Origin: Candidatus Cryosericum hinesii
GTDB taxonomy: Bacteria > Caldisericota > Caldisericia > Cryosericales > Cryosericaceae
Length of the DNA stretch: 64,000 nt
Direction of reading: 5' to 3'
Assembly: GCF_003570985.1 (NCBI RefSeq)
Contig: NZ_QXIW01000007.1
Location: 22,066 to 86,065, forward strand
Part shown: positions 17,511 through 26,734 of the stretch, in pieces
Numbering within the stretch: the stretch's first letter is position 1
How the letters are laid out: every line of letters begins with the position of its first letter
Position numbers and translations under genes: made by a program
The notes under the pieces: model-generated
Seen by the model: only the letters and a program-made list of their open reading frames with translations
Database searches by the model: none
Told to the model about the DNA's origin: nothing

Positions 17511-18682
17511 GAACGGTGCCTATCGCGGACCTGCTTGTCTTGCAGCGAGCCGGCTATTGGGGAGAGGATGCAGGCACCTCAGAGATTGACGTTCCTGTGA
17601 TTCGAAACGGGGACGTGCTTGATTCGGGAGACATTCAGTGGAAGCATTTGCCAACGCGTGGTTTTCGCGAGGACGATGCTGAGAAAGCACGAGTCATGAG
17701 CGGCGATGTTGTGCTTACGGTATCGGGAAACTGCGGCTATGCAGCGTACGTCGCGACGGAGCCCATCACGACGACCTGTGCGTCCAACTTCGTGCGAGTC
17801 CTCCGCTTTGACGCCACACAGGCCAGTTCTCATTATGTGTTTCACTTCATGCACCGCGCTCAGTTTCGAGCTTCTCTTGCTCCCTTCATCAGGGGCACAA
17901 CTATGAAGAACCTAGCGGTGGCGAACGCGCTGGCACAAGTGCGAATACCTCTTCCCTCGATTCGTGAGCAGTGTCGGATCGTGGAGGTGTTGGACGAAGC
18001 AGAAGCGCTGCGGGCAGAGCGCCGAGCATCCCTAGTGCAACTCGATTTGCTCACCCAATCGATCTTCCTGGACATGTTCGGTGGTCCAACTGCTGTGCTC
18101 AGTAGGTGGCCAGTGAGACAGCTGGGACAGTTGCTGGACTTCATGACGAGCGGGTCACGCGGCTGGGCTGAGTACTACGCCGAGTCTGGTGACTTATTCA
18201 TCAGAATACAGAACGTTCAACGAGACGAGTTGGTCTTGGATGACATCACTCACGTAGATGCTCCACATTCTGCCGAGGCGGAGCGGACGCGAGTTCAGGC
18301 GGGCGATGTACTGTTGAGCATTACAGCTGACCTGGGTCGTACGGCCGTCGTGCCTGAAGGACTTGGAGCAGCATTCATCAACCAGCACCTATCGATTCTG
18401 CGGACACGGGCGCTGGTTCCTCGCTTCCTTTCAGCCTACCTGACATCGCCCGCTGGTCAGCGACAGGTGCTTGGCCGCAATCGACAAGGCGTGAAGGCAG
18501 GGCTCAACTTCGATGATATCCGGGCGCTCACCGTGCCCATCCCGCCGCATGAGCTCCAGTGCGAATTCGCCCGACGCGTCGCTGCCGTCGAGAAGCTGAA
18601 GACGACCCACCGTGCCTCGATGGATGAGCTCGACACGCTCTTCGCCTCGCTCCAGAATCGGGCTTTCCGGGGTGAGCTGTAG
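17507..18682 (+). CDS. hsdS: type I restriction specificity subunit HsdS
   Basis: DNA-recognition subunit with two target-recognition domains, 391 residues. Each half ends with the conserved helical spacer: IPLPSIREQCRIVEVLDEAE (residues about 146-165) and, at the C-terminus, IPPHELQCEFARRVAAVEKL followed by SLQNRAFRGEL. Between them GDVVLTVSGNCGY and GDVLLSITADLGR are the paired GDVLLS-type strands of the TRDs. It starts with GTG overlapping the hsdM stop (GTGA), showing translational coupling. Each TRD would read one half of a bipartite site; the sequence of that site cannot be predicted by eye. The next gene begins two bases after its stop. Confidence 0.95.
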   Translation: MRTVPIADLLVLQRAGYWGEDAGTSEIDVPVIRNGDVLDSGDIQWKHLPTRGFREDDAEKARVMSGDVVLTVSGNCGYAAYVATEPITTTCASNFVRVLRFDATQASSHYVFHFMHRAQFRASLAPFIRGTTMKNLAVANALAQVRIPLPSIREQCRIVEVLDEAEALRAERRASLVQLDLLTQSIFLDMFGGPTAVLSRWPVRQLGQLLDFMTSGSRGWAEYYAESGDLFIRIQNVQRDELVLDDITHVDAPHSAEAERTRVQAGDVLLSITADLGRTAVVPEGLGAAFINQHLSILRTRALVPRFLSAYLTSPAGQRQVLGRNRQGVKAGLNFDDIRALTVPIPPHELQCEFARRVAAVEKLKTTHRASMDELDTLFASLQNRAFRGEL

Positions 18683-18684
18683 CC

Positions 18685-19791
18685 ATGGATGGTCAGTTCA
18701 TTGACGTCTGGTGCGAGACCTGGCAGGAAATCTGGACTCCGTTGACTGACCGGGAGGATGTTCCGGACGACATTTTCTGTGAGCTCTACCGTGAGTTGAC
18801 GTGTGCACTCAAAGAGCCTGTGGCTGAGGCTGCAACAGCACTAGTGATCAATGATGCAGTCCAACGGCGGGAGATGTTTGACCGAGCACTCCAGCTTGCT
18901 GGGGCTAAGGTCGATCGAGCGACGTATGACGAGATCCTCAACAAGGTGCTCCAGGAGACTGTTTCTGGCTTATCGCCGAACATTGGTTCGCTGGAAGCTG
19001 CATTGGACGAGGTCATCAGTGATGTGTCCATAAGCAGAAGAGTGCTGGAACAAGCACTGTCGGAACTGGTCAACGATCCGAAGAAGCGTGCCGAAGCACT
19101 GGAGCGGGCAAACGACATCATCATCAACGACAAATCGAGAAGTCTTGATGCGTTCGAGAAAGTAGAAGCCAGTAGCATCGCAAGTGAGGCAGCGCTTATC
19201 GGGTTTCTCGAGGCCGCTCACGCTATCATGGGCGACTATGGTGGCAACTCCTTGGCGAGTGCCTACGTTGGCCTGTTGACAGACTTCATTGAGAAGTACA
19301 GTCTTCGGTATGACATATGCCCCCCGTGTATGTTGTGTCCAACACTGCCTGGTATCTTCACGAGCCTCTTCCGCGATGCATGCCGGCTTGGATCGGTCAA
19401 TGGCAACATAGCCGAGCGCCTCGAGGATTTCCAGGAGGCTGTTCATGGCCTGCGACTCGGTCAGACAAAGGGTCGCATCGCTACCTGCATATCGAAGCAG
19501 GTGATGCTGCTTGAGGCTATTGGAGCAGCCACAAACAACGTGAAGGGAACCGAATTGGGGGCAATAAGCGATCAGATGCGGCAGTGGCCACACCCCGCCG
19601 TGAAGTTGTCGCTGCAGAACCTGTATGGCTTCACATCTGACTTTCCTGGTCTCAGACACGGGACTCCCTCGGCAGGCATGCTTCGTGATTTGGATATGCG
19701 TGACTTGGTCGCAATGTCAATCTTGCTTACGGGGTTCACTCCGTACTTCAGTGACCAGATCAACGCGGACAGCGTCTATCGACGTGGCTGA
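18685..19791 (+). CDS. unknown protein encoded inside the type I restriction operon
   Basis: A 368-residue, soluble, mainly alpha-helical protein I do not recognise. ATG 18685 lies two bases after the hsdS stop, and its last codons overlap the GTG start of hsdR, so it is made in step with the restriction complex. The middle (about 60-170) is heptad-like and charged (EALERANDIIINDKSRSLDA). One cysteine-rich spot, ICPPCMLCP, lies near residue 213. The C-terminus has GFTSDFPGLRHGTPSAGMLR then LDMRDLVAMSILLTGFTPYF, reminiscent of the RHG-containing C-terminal helices of abortive-infection/HEPN-like proteins; this is only an impression. It could be an immunity, regulatory or accessory defence factor. 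Confidence 0.85.
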   Translation: MDGQFIDVWCETWQEIWTPLTDREDVPDDIFCELYRELTCALKEPVAEAATALVINDAVQRREMFDRALQLAGAKVDRATYDEILNKVLQETVSGLSPNIGSLEAALDEVISDVSISRRVLEQALSELVNDPKKRAEALERANDIIINDKSRSLDAFEKVEASSIASEAALIGFLEAAHAIMGDYGGNSLASAYVGLLTDFIEKYSLRYDICPPCMLCPTLPGIFTSLFRDACRLGSVNGNIAERLEDFQEAVHGLRLGQTKGRIATCISKQVMLLEAIGAATNNVKGTELGAISDQMRQWPHPAVKLSLQNLYGFTSDFPGLRHGTPSAGMLRDLDMRDLVAMSILLTGFTPYFSDQINADSVYRRG

Positions 19792-22700
19792 TACGGACAA
19801 CTTCAGCTTCCTTCGGACAGAGTGGCCTGAGGTCTATGAGGCGGCGAGCAAGGCCGCCGCAGCAGCCTATCCAGATCCTCGGACGGCATGCTTCTACGCG
19901 CGTCGTGCTCTGGAGCTTGCTGTCAAATGGGTCTACAAACATGACAGTTCCCTGCAACTGCCGTACCAGGACAACCTGGGGGCTCTGATTCATGATCCAA
20001 CGTTCAAGGCTGTAGCTGGCGAGGCGATTTTTACCAAGGTATGTGTGATCACACGACTTGGCAATCAAGCGGTTCACAGTCATCACCAGATTCTGGAATC
20101 AGATTCACTCGAGGCAGTGCGAGAGCTCTTCCATGTGTCGTACTGGCTGGCCCGTACCTATGGACGAGTGGCACCTCCGGATTCGGGGTTGATGCTCGCT
20201 TCTGAGTTGTTGCCACGCACGTCGCCCGTTCCTCGGCAGACGCTGGATCAACTGCAGTCGATGGAGATAGCACTCAGCGAGCGCGATGAGAAACTGTCAG
20301 TCGTGCTTGCAGACAAGGCTGCGCTGAGCGAAGAGCTCGCGCGTCTCCGCGTCGAAGTGGCAGAAGCCAAGAAAGCAGCTGCCACTCGTCCAGACACACA
20401 CGACTATGCTGAGGCGGAAACCCGTGACTACTTCATCGATTTGCTGTTGAAGGAGGCTGGGTGGCAGCTCGACCAGGCGCGCGACCGTGAGTTCGAAGTG
20501 TCTGGGATGCCCAACAGCGAGAATAAGGGTTTCGTAGACTACGTGCTGTGGGGTGATGACGGCAAACCGCTTGGGCTCGTAGAAGCTAAGCGCACGCAGC
20601 GCGATGCACGTGTAGGCCAGCAGCAAGCGAAGTTGTATGCTGACTGCCTCGAAAGGCAGTTTGGCCAACGGCCTGTCATCTTCTATACCAACGGGTACGA
20701 GCACTGGTTGTGGGACGACATCAACTATCCGCCACGGCGAGTGCAAGGATTCTACGAGAAGCCGGAGCTGGAACTCCTGATTCAACGGCGCACCAGTCGC
20801 AGGCTACTTGGTCAAGCCAACATCAATGAGGAGATTGTCAACCGCTTCTACGAGACGCGCTGCGTTCGACGAATAGGTGAGGCGTTTGAACGCGATCACG
20901 ACCGCAAGGCGCTAGCAGTGATGGCCACAGGTGCGGGCAAAACGCGCACAGTGATTGCACTCTGTGACGTGCTCATGCGATGCAACTGGGTCAAGCGCGT
21001 GCTGTTCCTGGCCGATCGAACTGCACTAGTGAACCAGGCCGTAGGTGCGTTCAAGCGCCACCTGCCCGATGCTGAGCCGGTGAATCTGGTCACAGACAGA
21101 GACACCGAGGGTCGTGTGTTTGTGTCCACCTACCAAACCATGATGGGATTGATTGATGAGACACAGGACGGCCATAGGCGTTTTGGTGTGGGGCACTTCG
21201 ATCTGGTCATCATCGACGAAGCCCACCGCTCAGTCTTCCAGAAATACCGCAGCATTCTTGACTACTTTGATTCGCTGCTTGTCGGATTGACCGCTACGCC
21301 AAAGGATGAGGTAGACCACAACACCTACGGCCTGTTCGACCTGGAGGACGGCGTACCCACGGACTCGTACTCACTGGAAGATGCTGTTCAGGACGGATTC
21401 CTCGTTCCTCCCAGGGCCGTATCTGTGCCGTTGAAGTTCCAGCGCGAAGGCATCAAGTACAACGATCTCTCCGAGGATGAGAAGGATCGGTGGGATGCAC
21501 TCGAGTGGAACGAAGACGGGGACGTTCCTGACCAGGTGGAAGCTGCAGCCGTCAACGCCTGGCTGTTCAACCAGGACACCGTGGACAAGGTGCTTGCTCA
21601 CCTGATGACCCGCGGGCAGAAGGTGGCTGGCGGTGACCGGTTGGGCAAGACGATCATCTTCGCCAAGAATCAGGCCCATGCCGACTTCATCGCGGAGCGG
21701 TTCAATGCGAACTACCCTCACTTCAACGGTGAGTTTGCCCGCGTGATCACATGCAAGACTGAATATGCCCAGAGCCTGATCGACGACTTTTCGAAGAAGG
21801 ACGCAGCTCCCTACATCGCAATGTCTGTGGACATGCTGGACACTGGCATCGACATACCGGAGGTCTTGAACCTGGTGTTCTTCAAGCTCGTGCGCTCCAA
21901 GACCAAGTTCTGGCAGATGGTGGGACGTGGCACACGGCTCTGTCCAGACCTGTTTGCCCCGGGGCAGAACAAGGCATTCTTCTACCTGTTTGACTACTGT
22001 CAGAACCTGGAGTACTTCAGCCAGAATCCCGAGACGACTGACGGAGCGGTCCCGAATTCGCTGAGCAAGCGCCTGTTTCTGGCCCGGCTGGAGATGATCA
22101 GGGAATTGGACAAGGCTGCCGGTGATGCGGGCAGCGGTGTCAGGGAGACCGTAATCCCTGGCGGTGACCCGTCGAATGACGTAGAGATGCGGTCCTCACT
22201 CGTGGAACTCCTGCATGGAGAAGTGGCGACAATGAACCTGGACAACTTCGTCGTCAGACCCAAACGGCGTGTAGTCGAGAGGTATGCCAAGTCTGATACA
22301 TGGACGGTTCTCTCGGACGAAGCCGTGGATGAGCTGTCTCACCAAGTGGCAGGACTGCCTTCGGAATTGGAGGCGGAGCCAGAGGAGGCAAAGCGGTTTG
22401 ATCTGCTCATGCTCAGACTGCAGTTGGCATTGTTGTGCTCAGAGCCTGTGTTTGAGCAGCTCAGGGAACAGGTCAAGGCGATCGCTGGACTCCTGGAGGA
22501 GAAGACGGCTATTCCAATGGTGATGGCGCAAATGCCGCTCATCCAGTCTGTGGCGACCGACGAATGGTGGCAGGACGTGACCGTGACCATGCTTGAACAG
22601 GTACGACGACATCTGAGGGCACTCGTCGGGTTGATCGAGAAGCAGAGACGGAGGTTCATCTACACCGACTTCGAGGATGAACTGGGTACGGAGGCTGGCA

Positions 22701-23200
22701 TGCTACTGCCTGGCCTAACACCTGGCCAGGACTTCGAGAAGTTCCGCGCGAAAGCCGAGGTCTTCCTGCGTTCGCGCCAAGACAACGATGCAATCCGGAA
22801 ACTGCGCAGCAACAGGGCCCTGACAGCATCGGACTTGAAGGAGCTGGAGCACTTGTTGGGCGAATGCGGGGGCACTGCTGGCGATCTAGAACGCGCCAAG
22901 AAGGAGGCTCAAGGGCTTGGGCTGTTCGCTCGGTCGCTGGTGGGCATGGACCGCGAGGCGGCCAAACAGGCAATGGACGGCTTCCTGGCAGGCAAGACTC
23001 TCAATGCCAACCAGATCCAGTTCGTGAACATGGTTGTGGAGCACCTGACCGAGCATGGTTTGTTGGATACGGCTCTGTTGTATGGGTCTCCCTTCACGGA
23101 TATTGCCCCGCGCGGGCCCGATGGATTGTTCGATGCAGCACAGGTCAGTGAGCTGCTGGCAGCTCTTGAGAGAGTGAGAGAGACGGCAGTTGCGGCATAA
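19784..23200 (+). CDS. hsdR: type I restriction endonuclease subunit HsdR
   Basis: Translocase/nuclease subunit of 1138 residues. The N-terminal domain (about 1-130, RTACFYARRALELAVKWVYK) looks like DUF4145 and is followed by a short coiled coil. The PD-(D/E)XK nuclease has FVDYVLW (Asp about 252) and GLVEAKRT (Glu-x-Lys about 267). The SF2 motor has MATGAGKT (about 385), IIDEAHRS, LVGLTATP, DMLDTGIDIPEV and QMVGRGTRL (about 711). A long helical C-terminal domain contacts HsdM/HsdS. The frame is open from 19625, but GTG 19784 gives a natural N-terminus and an eight-base overlap with the preceding gene. All key residues are present, so the enzyme looks functional. Confidence 0.93.
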   Translation: MADTDNFSFLRTEWPEVYEAASKAAAAAYPDPRTACFYARRALELAVKWVYKHDSSLQLPYQDNLGALIHDPTFKAVAGEAIFTKVCVITRLGNQAVHSHHQILESDSLEAVRELFHVSYWLARTYGRVAPPDSGLMLASELLPRTSPVPRQTLDQLQSMEIALSERDEKLSVVLADKAALSEELARLRVEVAEAKKAAATRPDTHDYAEAETRDYFIDLLLKEAGWQLDQARDREFEVSGMPNSENKGFVDYVLWGDDGKPLGLVEAKRTQRDARVGQQQAKLYADCLERQFGQRPVIFYTNGYEHWLWDDINYPPRRVQGFYEKPELELLIQRRTSRRLLGQANINEEIVNRFYETRCVRRIGEAFERDHDRKALAVMATGAGKTRTVIALCDVLMRCNWVKRVLFLADRTALVNQAVGAFKRHLPDAEPVNLVTDRDTEGRVFVSTYQTMMGLIDETQDGHRRFGVGHFDLVIIDEAHRSVFQKYRSILDYFDSLLVGLTATPKDEVDHNTYGLFDLEDGVPTDSYSLEDAVQDGFLVPPRAVSVPLKFQREGIKYNDLSEDEKDRWDALEWNEDGDVPDQVEAAAVNAWLFNQDTVDKVLAHLMTRGQKVAGGDRLGKTIIFAKNQAHADFIAERFNANYPHFNGEFARVITCKTEYAQSLIDDFSKKDAAPYIAMSVDMLDTGIDIPEVLNLVFFKLVRSKTKFWQMVGRGTRLCPDLFAPGQNKAFFYLFDYCQNLEYFSQNPETTDGAVPNSLSKRLFLARLEMIRELDKAAGDAGSGVRETVIPGGDPSNDVEMRSSLVELLHGEVATMNLDNFVVRPKRRVVERYAKSDTWTVLSDEAVDELSHQVAGLPSELEAEPEEAKRFDLLMLRLQLALLCSEPVFEQLREQVKAIAGLLEEKTAIPMVMAQMPLIQSVATDEWWQDVTVTMLEQVRRHLRALVGLIEKQRRRFIYTDFEDELGTEAGMLLPGLTPGQDFEKFRAKAEVFLRSRQDNDAIRKLRSNRALTASDLKELEHLLGECGGTAGDLERAKKEAQGLGLFARSLVGMDREAAKQAMDGFLAGKTLNANQIQFVNMVVEHLTEHGLLDTALLYGSPFTDIAPRGPDGLFDAAQVSELLAALERVRETAVAA

Positions 23201-23253
23201 CATTCGAGACGTCGTTGTGCCTGAGAAGTGGATGGAATCACGAGGAGGAACTC

Positions 23254-24309
23254 ATGGCAGTATGGGTAGTACGTGGAGGTAAATACGGAGAGCAGGAAGG
23301 TATTGCGCTTGACAATGGCGTCTCGGAGATCCGTTGGCTCGAACTTCCGGACCTGTCTCCGGTCGCTCGGGACAGCGATGAGGATTCAGCGCGGGCCAAG
23401 TTGGAGCATATGTACGCTGAGGTGTATCCTCAGAATTCACCTGGCTCGCAGGCGGTCAACCGTGGACAAATCTGGTCATTCGTACGCCTCATCAAGAAGG
23501 GTGACCTTATCCTCTTGCCTCTCAAGTCAACCCATGCTATCGCTGCCGGAACAGTCATAGGTGACTATGAATACCGCACCGATTTAGGAGACATGGTCCG
23601 TCACGTGCACCAGGTGAAGTGGCTCAAAACAGACATCTCCCGGGCTGCCATTCAGCAGGACCTTCTCTATTCGCTTGGATCCGTACTGACGGTATTCAAA
23701 CCCACTCGGAACGATGCCCAACATCGGCTGCAGGTCATCGCCGAGAAGGGGAGAGATCCAGGACCCGGATATACTCCACTTGGCAAGCCTGATGCTGGCG
23801 ATGGGCCGCCGGAGGCCATGCCTGATCTCGAGGAAGTCGCAATGGAGGACATTCGAGCGCGCATCAACGCCAAGATGAAGGGGCATGGGTTCGCCCGTCT
23901 TGTTGAGGCCATTCTGATTGCAGAGGGCTATACAACGTTCACCTCGCCACCTGGAGCCGATGGTGGTGTCGACATCCTTGCCGGTCGAGGTGCCTTCGGG
24001 TTCGATGAACCAAGGATCTGCGTTCAGGTCAAATCACAGGACTCGCCTGTGGACGCTCCTACCGTCTCACAACTCCTTGGAGTCATGTCCGGATTCAACG
24101 TCCACGAAGGACTATTCGTCTCCTGGGGAGGATATACGAAGGGTGTCGAGCAGCAGCACAAGAAGAACAGCTTCTTCAGGGTACGTCTATGGGGCGCAGA
24201 GGAGGTCATCGAGAAGGTCTTCGAGCACTATGAGGAGCTCCCTGCCGATATCAGGGCAGACTTGCCGTTGAAGCGCATTTGGATGCTGGTTCCCGACGAG
24301 GACGCATGA
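23254..24309 (+). CDS. Mrr-family restriction endonuclease-like protein
   Basis: A 351-residue protein. The N-terminal half (AVWVVRGGKYGEQEGIALDN ... GQIWSFVRLIKKGDLILLPL) resembles the small-domain module that precedes Mrr nucleases in several hypothetical restriction proteins. The C-terminal half (about 210-320) is an Mrr catalytic domain with PPGADGGVDIL (Asp about 240) and ICVQVKSQ (Gln-x-Lys about 257), then GLFVSWGGYTKGV. Mrr enzymes cut modified DNA. ATG 23254 has GAGGAGGAA directly upstream and lies 53 bases after hsdR. Its stop overlaps the next start as ATGA. Sitting within the type I operon it may act as a second, modification-dependent layer of restriction. Confidence 0.85.
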   Translation: MAVWVVRGGKYGEQEGIALDNGVSEIRWLELPDLSPVARDSDEDSARAKLEHMYAEVYPQNSPGSQAVNRGQIWSFVRLIKKGDLILLPLKSTHAIAAGTVIGDYEYRTDLGDMVRHVHQVKWLKTDISRAAIQQDLLYSLGSVLTVFKPTRNDAQHRLQVIAEKGRDPGPGYTPLGKPDAGDGPPEAMPDLEEVAMEDIRARINAKMKGHGFARLVEAILIAEGYTTFTSPPGADGGVDILAGRGAFGFDEPRICVQVKSQDSPVDAPTVSQLLGVMSGFNVHEGLFVSWGGYTKGVEQQHKKNSFFRVRLWGAEEVIEKVFEHYEELPADIRADLPLKRIWMLVPDEDA

Positions 24310-25445
24310 AACATCACATTTTCCTGTTGCACGAAGGGGAGAAGTTGACATCTATGGAGGAACGGGCGTACGATTCGGAGGACCGCCTGCAAGCACTACT
24401 GGCCAACTATCCTGAGTTGCTGGGTGGTGACCAAATGGACGAGACCTATCCGCGTCGGTGGCTGCTCGTTGAACGCGAGATCAGCATTCCCGGTGACGAA
24501 TCAGGAGCCGGCCGATGGCACCTTGATCATCTCTTCATCGACCAGGATGGCGTGCCAACGCTGGTCGAGGTGAAGAGGGCGACTGACACGCGCATCCGGA
24601 GGGAGGTCGTCGGGCAGATGCTGGACTATGCTGCCAACGGAGTTCGTTACTGGCCGATCGAGCACATCATGGAGCAATTTGAACATACGTGCGTCGCACG
24701 CAAGCGTGACAGCACGGAGGAGCTCGGCGCTTTTCTGGCAGGTTCACAGGAGCCAGAGAAATTCTGGGGAACCGTCAAGGAGAACCTTCGGAATGGCAAC
24801 GTCCGGATGCTGTTTGTTGCCGATCAGATTCCTGAGGAACTCAAACGCATCGTCGAATTTCTCAATGAGCAGATGGATCCGGCAGAGGTACTGGCTGTAG
24901 AAATCAAGCAATTCGCCGAAGGTTCTACCCAAGCGCTCGTGCCAAAAGTCATCGGTCAGACGTCAGAAGCTACTGCGCGCAAGCAGGTGTTGTCCGGACG
25001 CAGGTGGGACGAGCCATCGTTCTTCGAAGTGCTGAAGGCGGGTCATACCGGAGAAGTGGGTACGGCGAAACGCCTGCTAACATGGTTTCAGGAATATCCC
25101 ACGGTTGAGGTTCGGTGGGGGCGCGGGTCTACCGCGGGGTCGTTCATCCCCATGCTCTTCACAGCTGGACAGAAGAACCAATTGTGCGCTGTATGGACCA
25201 ATGGGACGGTGGAGCTGTACCTGCAGTGGATGGTTCAGAAGCCTCCATTCTCTGATCCAGAAGCGTACGAACAACTCCGTCAGCATGCTGAGAAGTTGCT
25301 GAACAAGAAGGTCACCGACGACATGATGCAGAAACGGCCGAACATTCGGCTGACGGAAGTTGCATCTGAAGCATCGTTTGCGCGCCTTACTGACTTCTTT
25401 GGTTGGCTCATTGGCCGCATCAATCAGACGGAGGAGAAGCAATGA
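24306..25445 (+). CDS. PD-(D/E)XK nuclease-like protein (DUF91/NucS-like core)
   Basis: A 379-residue protein. Residues about 25-130 show a nuclease-like core: WLLVEREISIP, WHLDHLFIDQDGVPTLVEVK (Asp about 75, Glu-x-Lys about 88), and a following VVGQMLDYAANGVRYWP helix. This spacing is that of the PD-(D/E)XK superfamily, DUF91/NucS-like type. The rest has no motif I recognise, but FWGTVKENLRNGNVRMLFVA is common downstream of this core in hypothetical proteins. It starts at the ATG overlapping the mrr-like stop and ends overlapping the next start, each by four bases. It is therefore an integral part of the extended type I operon, with DNA cleavage or binding as probable activity. Confidence 0.75.
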   Translation: MKHHIFLLHEGEKLTSMEERAYDSEDRLQALLANYPELLGGDQMDETYPRRWLLVEREISIPGDESGAGRWHLDHLFIDQDGVPTLVEVKRATDTRIRREVVGQMLDYAANGVRYWPIEHIMEQFEHTCVARKRDSTEELGAFLAGSQEPEKFWGTVKENLRNGNVRMLFVADQIPEELKRIVEFLNEQMDPAEVLAVEIKQFAEGSTQALVPKVIGQTSEATARKQVLSGRRWDEPSFFEVLKAGHTGEVGTAKRLLTWFQEYPTVEVRWGRGSTAGSFIPMLFTAGQKNQLCAVWTNGTVELYLQWMVQKPPFSDPEAYEQLRQHAEKLLNKKVTDDMMQKRPNIRLTEVASEASFARLTDFFGWLIGRINQTEEKQ

Positions 25446-26086
25446 GAGGTGGATCGTCCGTACGGCATGTAGTTTCTGTGAGCGATTGGGATGACTTTGT
25501 GGCCGTGTGCTACTTCGGGCGCGAGGGCGACTGGCTTGACCGTTGCATACGGCGTGCCTACCTGGACATGAACCGTACACTCCACGGCATGAGCAAACTT
25601 GGAGAGCTTCATTCGGATTGGAGGACGGCGATGCTCCGCGTCCTGAAGGATCGCCTGACGATACTCCCTGGCGTGCACGCTTGGACTCAGGCGTCGTTTG
25701 ACGCATGGCACCACGAATCGGTGGACATGCTGAAGAGAATCTCCTCAGAACATGGGTTCTCCTCGTTGTCGGTCGGCCAGGCTCAGAAGTGGATCAACAT
25801 AAGTGTCAAGTACGCGATTGCTCTTGGAGAGCGTCGAGTGCCAGGGTTCTTCCGCGTGTATGACGTCGCTCATGTGGCTCTGGACAACATCGTGCTGGAA
25901 CGCCTGACGGAACTCGGGATGTCACCTCTTGGCTGTGCCTGGAGCAGGCTTGATGACTATGGTCAGTATATGGCGGTCCAAGAATGGGTCCGTAAGAACT
26001 TTCCCACGGTGCCTGTCGAGGCAGAATACGACCTATGGCTCAGACCGCGGGTAGACGTAGATGCAGAGGAGTCACGAGAATCCTAG
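25442..26086 (+). CDS. unknown protein, last gene of the extended type I restriction operon
   Basis: A 214-residue soluble protein I cannot name. Recognisable blocks are SVGQAQKWINISVKYAIALG near the middle and LGCAWSRLDDYGQYMAVQEW near the C-terminus, both of which I have seen only in hypothetical proteins of bacterial accessory regions. It is Trp-rich and has no membrane segment, Cys cluster or nuclease motif. ATG 25442 overlaps the preceding stop as ATGA, so it is co-translated with the PD-(D/E)XK protein and probably acts with it. A frame-disrupted DUF6884-like gene follows 120 bases later. Confidence 0.8.
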   Translation: MRGGSSVRHVVSVSDWDDFVAVCYFGREGDWLDRCIRRAYLDMNRTLHGMSKLGELHSDWRTAMLRVLKDRLTILPGVHAWTQASFDAWHHESVDMLKRISSEHGFSSLSVGQAQKWINISVKYAIALGERRVPGFFRVYDVAHVALDNIVLERLTELGMSPLGCAWSRLDDYGQYMAVQEWVRKNFPTVPVEAEYDLWLRPRVDVDAEESRES

Positions 26087-26208
26087 CAACAGGTCCGATT
26101 GGTCATTGTGCCATAGTCCGGAAGTGATAGCTTGGAGCGGAACGAGACGGTCATTCTTAACGGAGGAACACACGGAGCATCAGCATGACGAATGAATGGG
26201 AGGCCTGC

Positions 26209-26663
26209 ATGAAACTTGTTGTTATTCCTTGTGGTAAGAGCAAGATCTGGAAGAAGAACCCTAGAGCTGGTCCACAGAAGGCGCGTGACGCATACACAGG
26301 TCCCCCTTTGTAGTCAACCGAGAGTATGCTGAGAGTCGAGGCTGTGATTGGATGATACTATCACCCAAGTACGGCTTCATGCGGCCAGATTTCGTCATCC
26401 CTGGCAACTACGATGTCACTTTCGAGAGTCCTGACGCTCTCCTGGGGCCAGAGCTGAAACAACAGGTGGAGAGACAAGGGTTGGGCAAGTACGCCAACGT
26501 AACCGTTCTGGGCGGTACTGAGTACGTGCAGATCGTCAAAGACTCATTCTCCAGCTCGAAGTCGAAGCTGGAGGCACCCTTCGTGGGTCCCCGCTTCGGT
26601 ACTCAAATGGGACTGATTAAGAAGTTTCTGCGCGACGAGAGCAGCCAGGGCAGAAGAAAATAG
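26209..26663 (+). pseudogene. frameshifted DUF6884-like gene
   Basis: Two reading frames together encode one DUF6884/YaaA-like protein of about 150 residues. Frame 1 from ATG 26209 (GGGAGG five bases upstream) reads MKLVVIPCGKSKIWKKNPRA and runs to AYTGPPL, stopping at 26311. Frame 3 picks up at 26307 with FVVNREYAESRGCDWMILSP, then KYGFMRP. The break falls at C5T3 (26302-26309): one extra base would restore the frame. This is either a real disabling mutation or a homopolymer sequencing error. The family's CGKSK and ILSPKYGF motifs are intact across the two pieces. Such proteins often lie in defence islands; their activity is not established. Confidence 0.7.
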
Positions 26664-26734
26664 GGACAAGGCTTGCTGCTTGGCAAGCCCATGGGCTTGC
26701 CAAGCGCAATTGGCGTCGCGCTGCTTTCTCTAGA

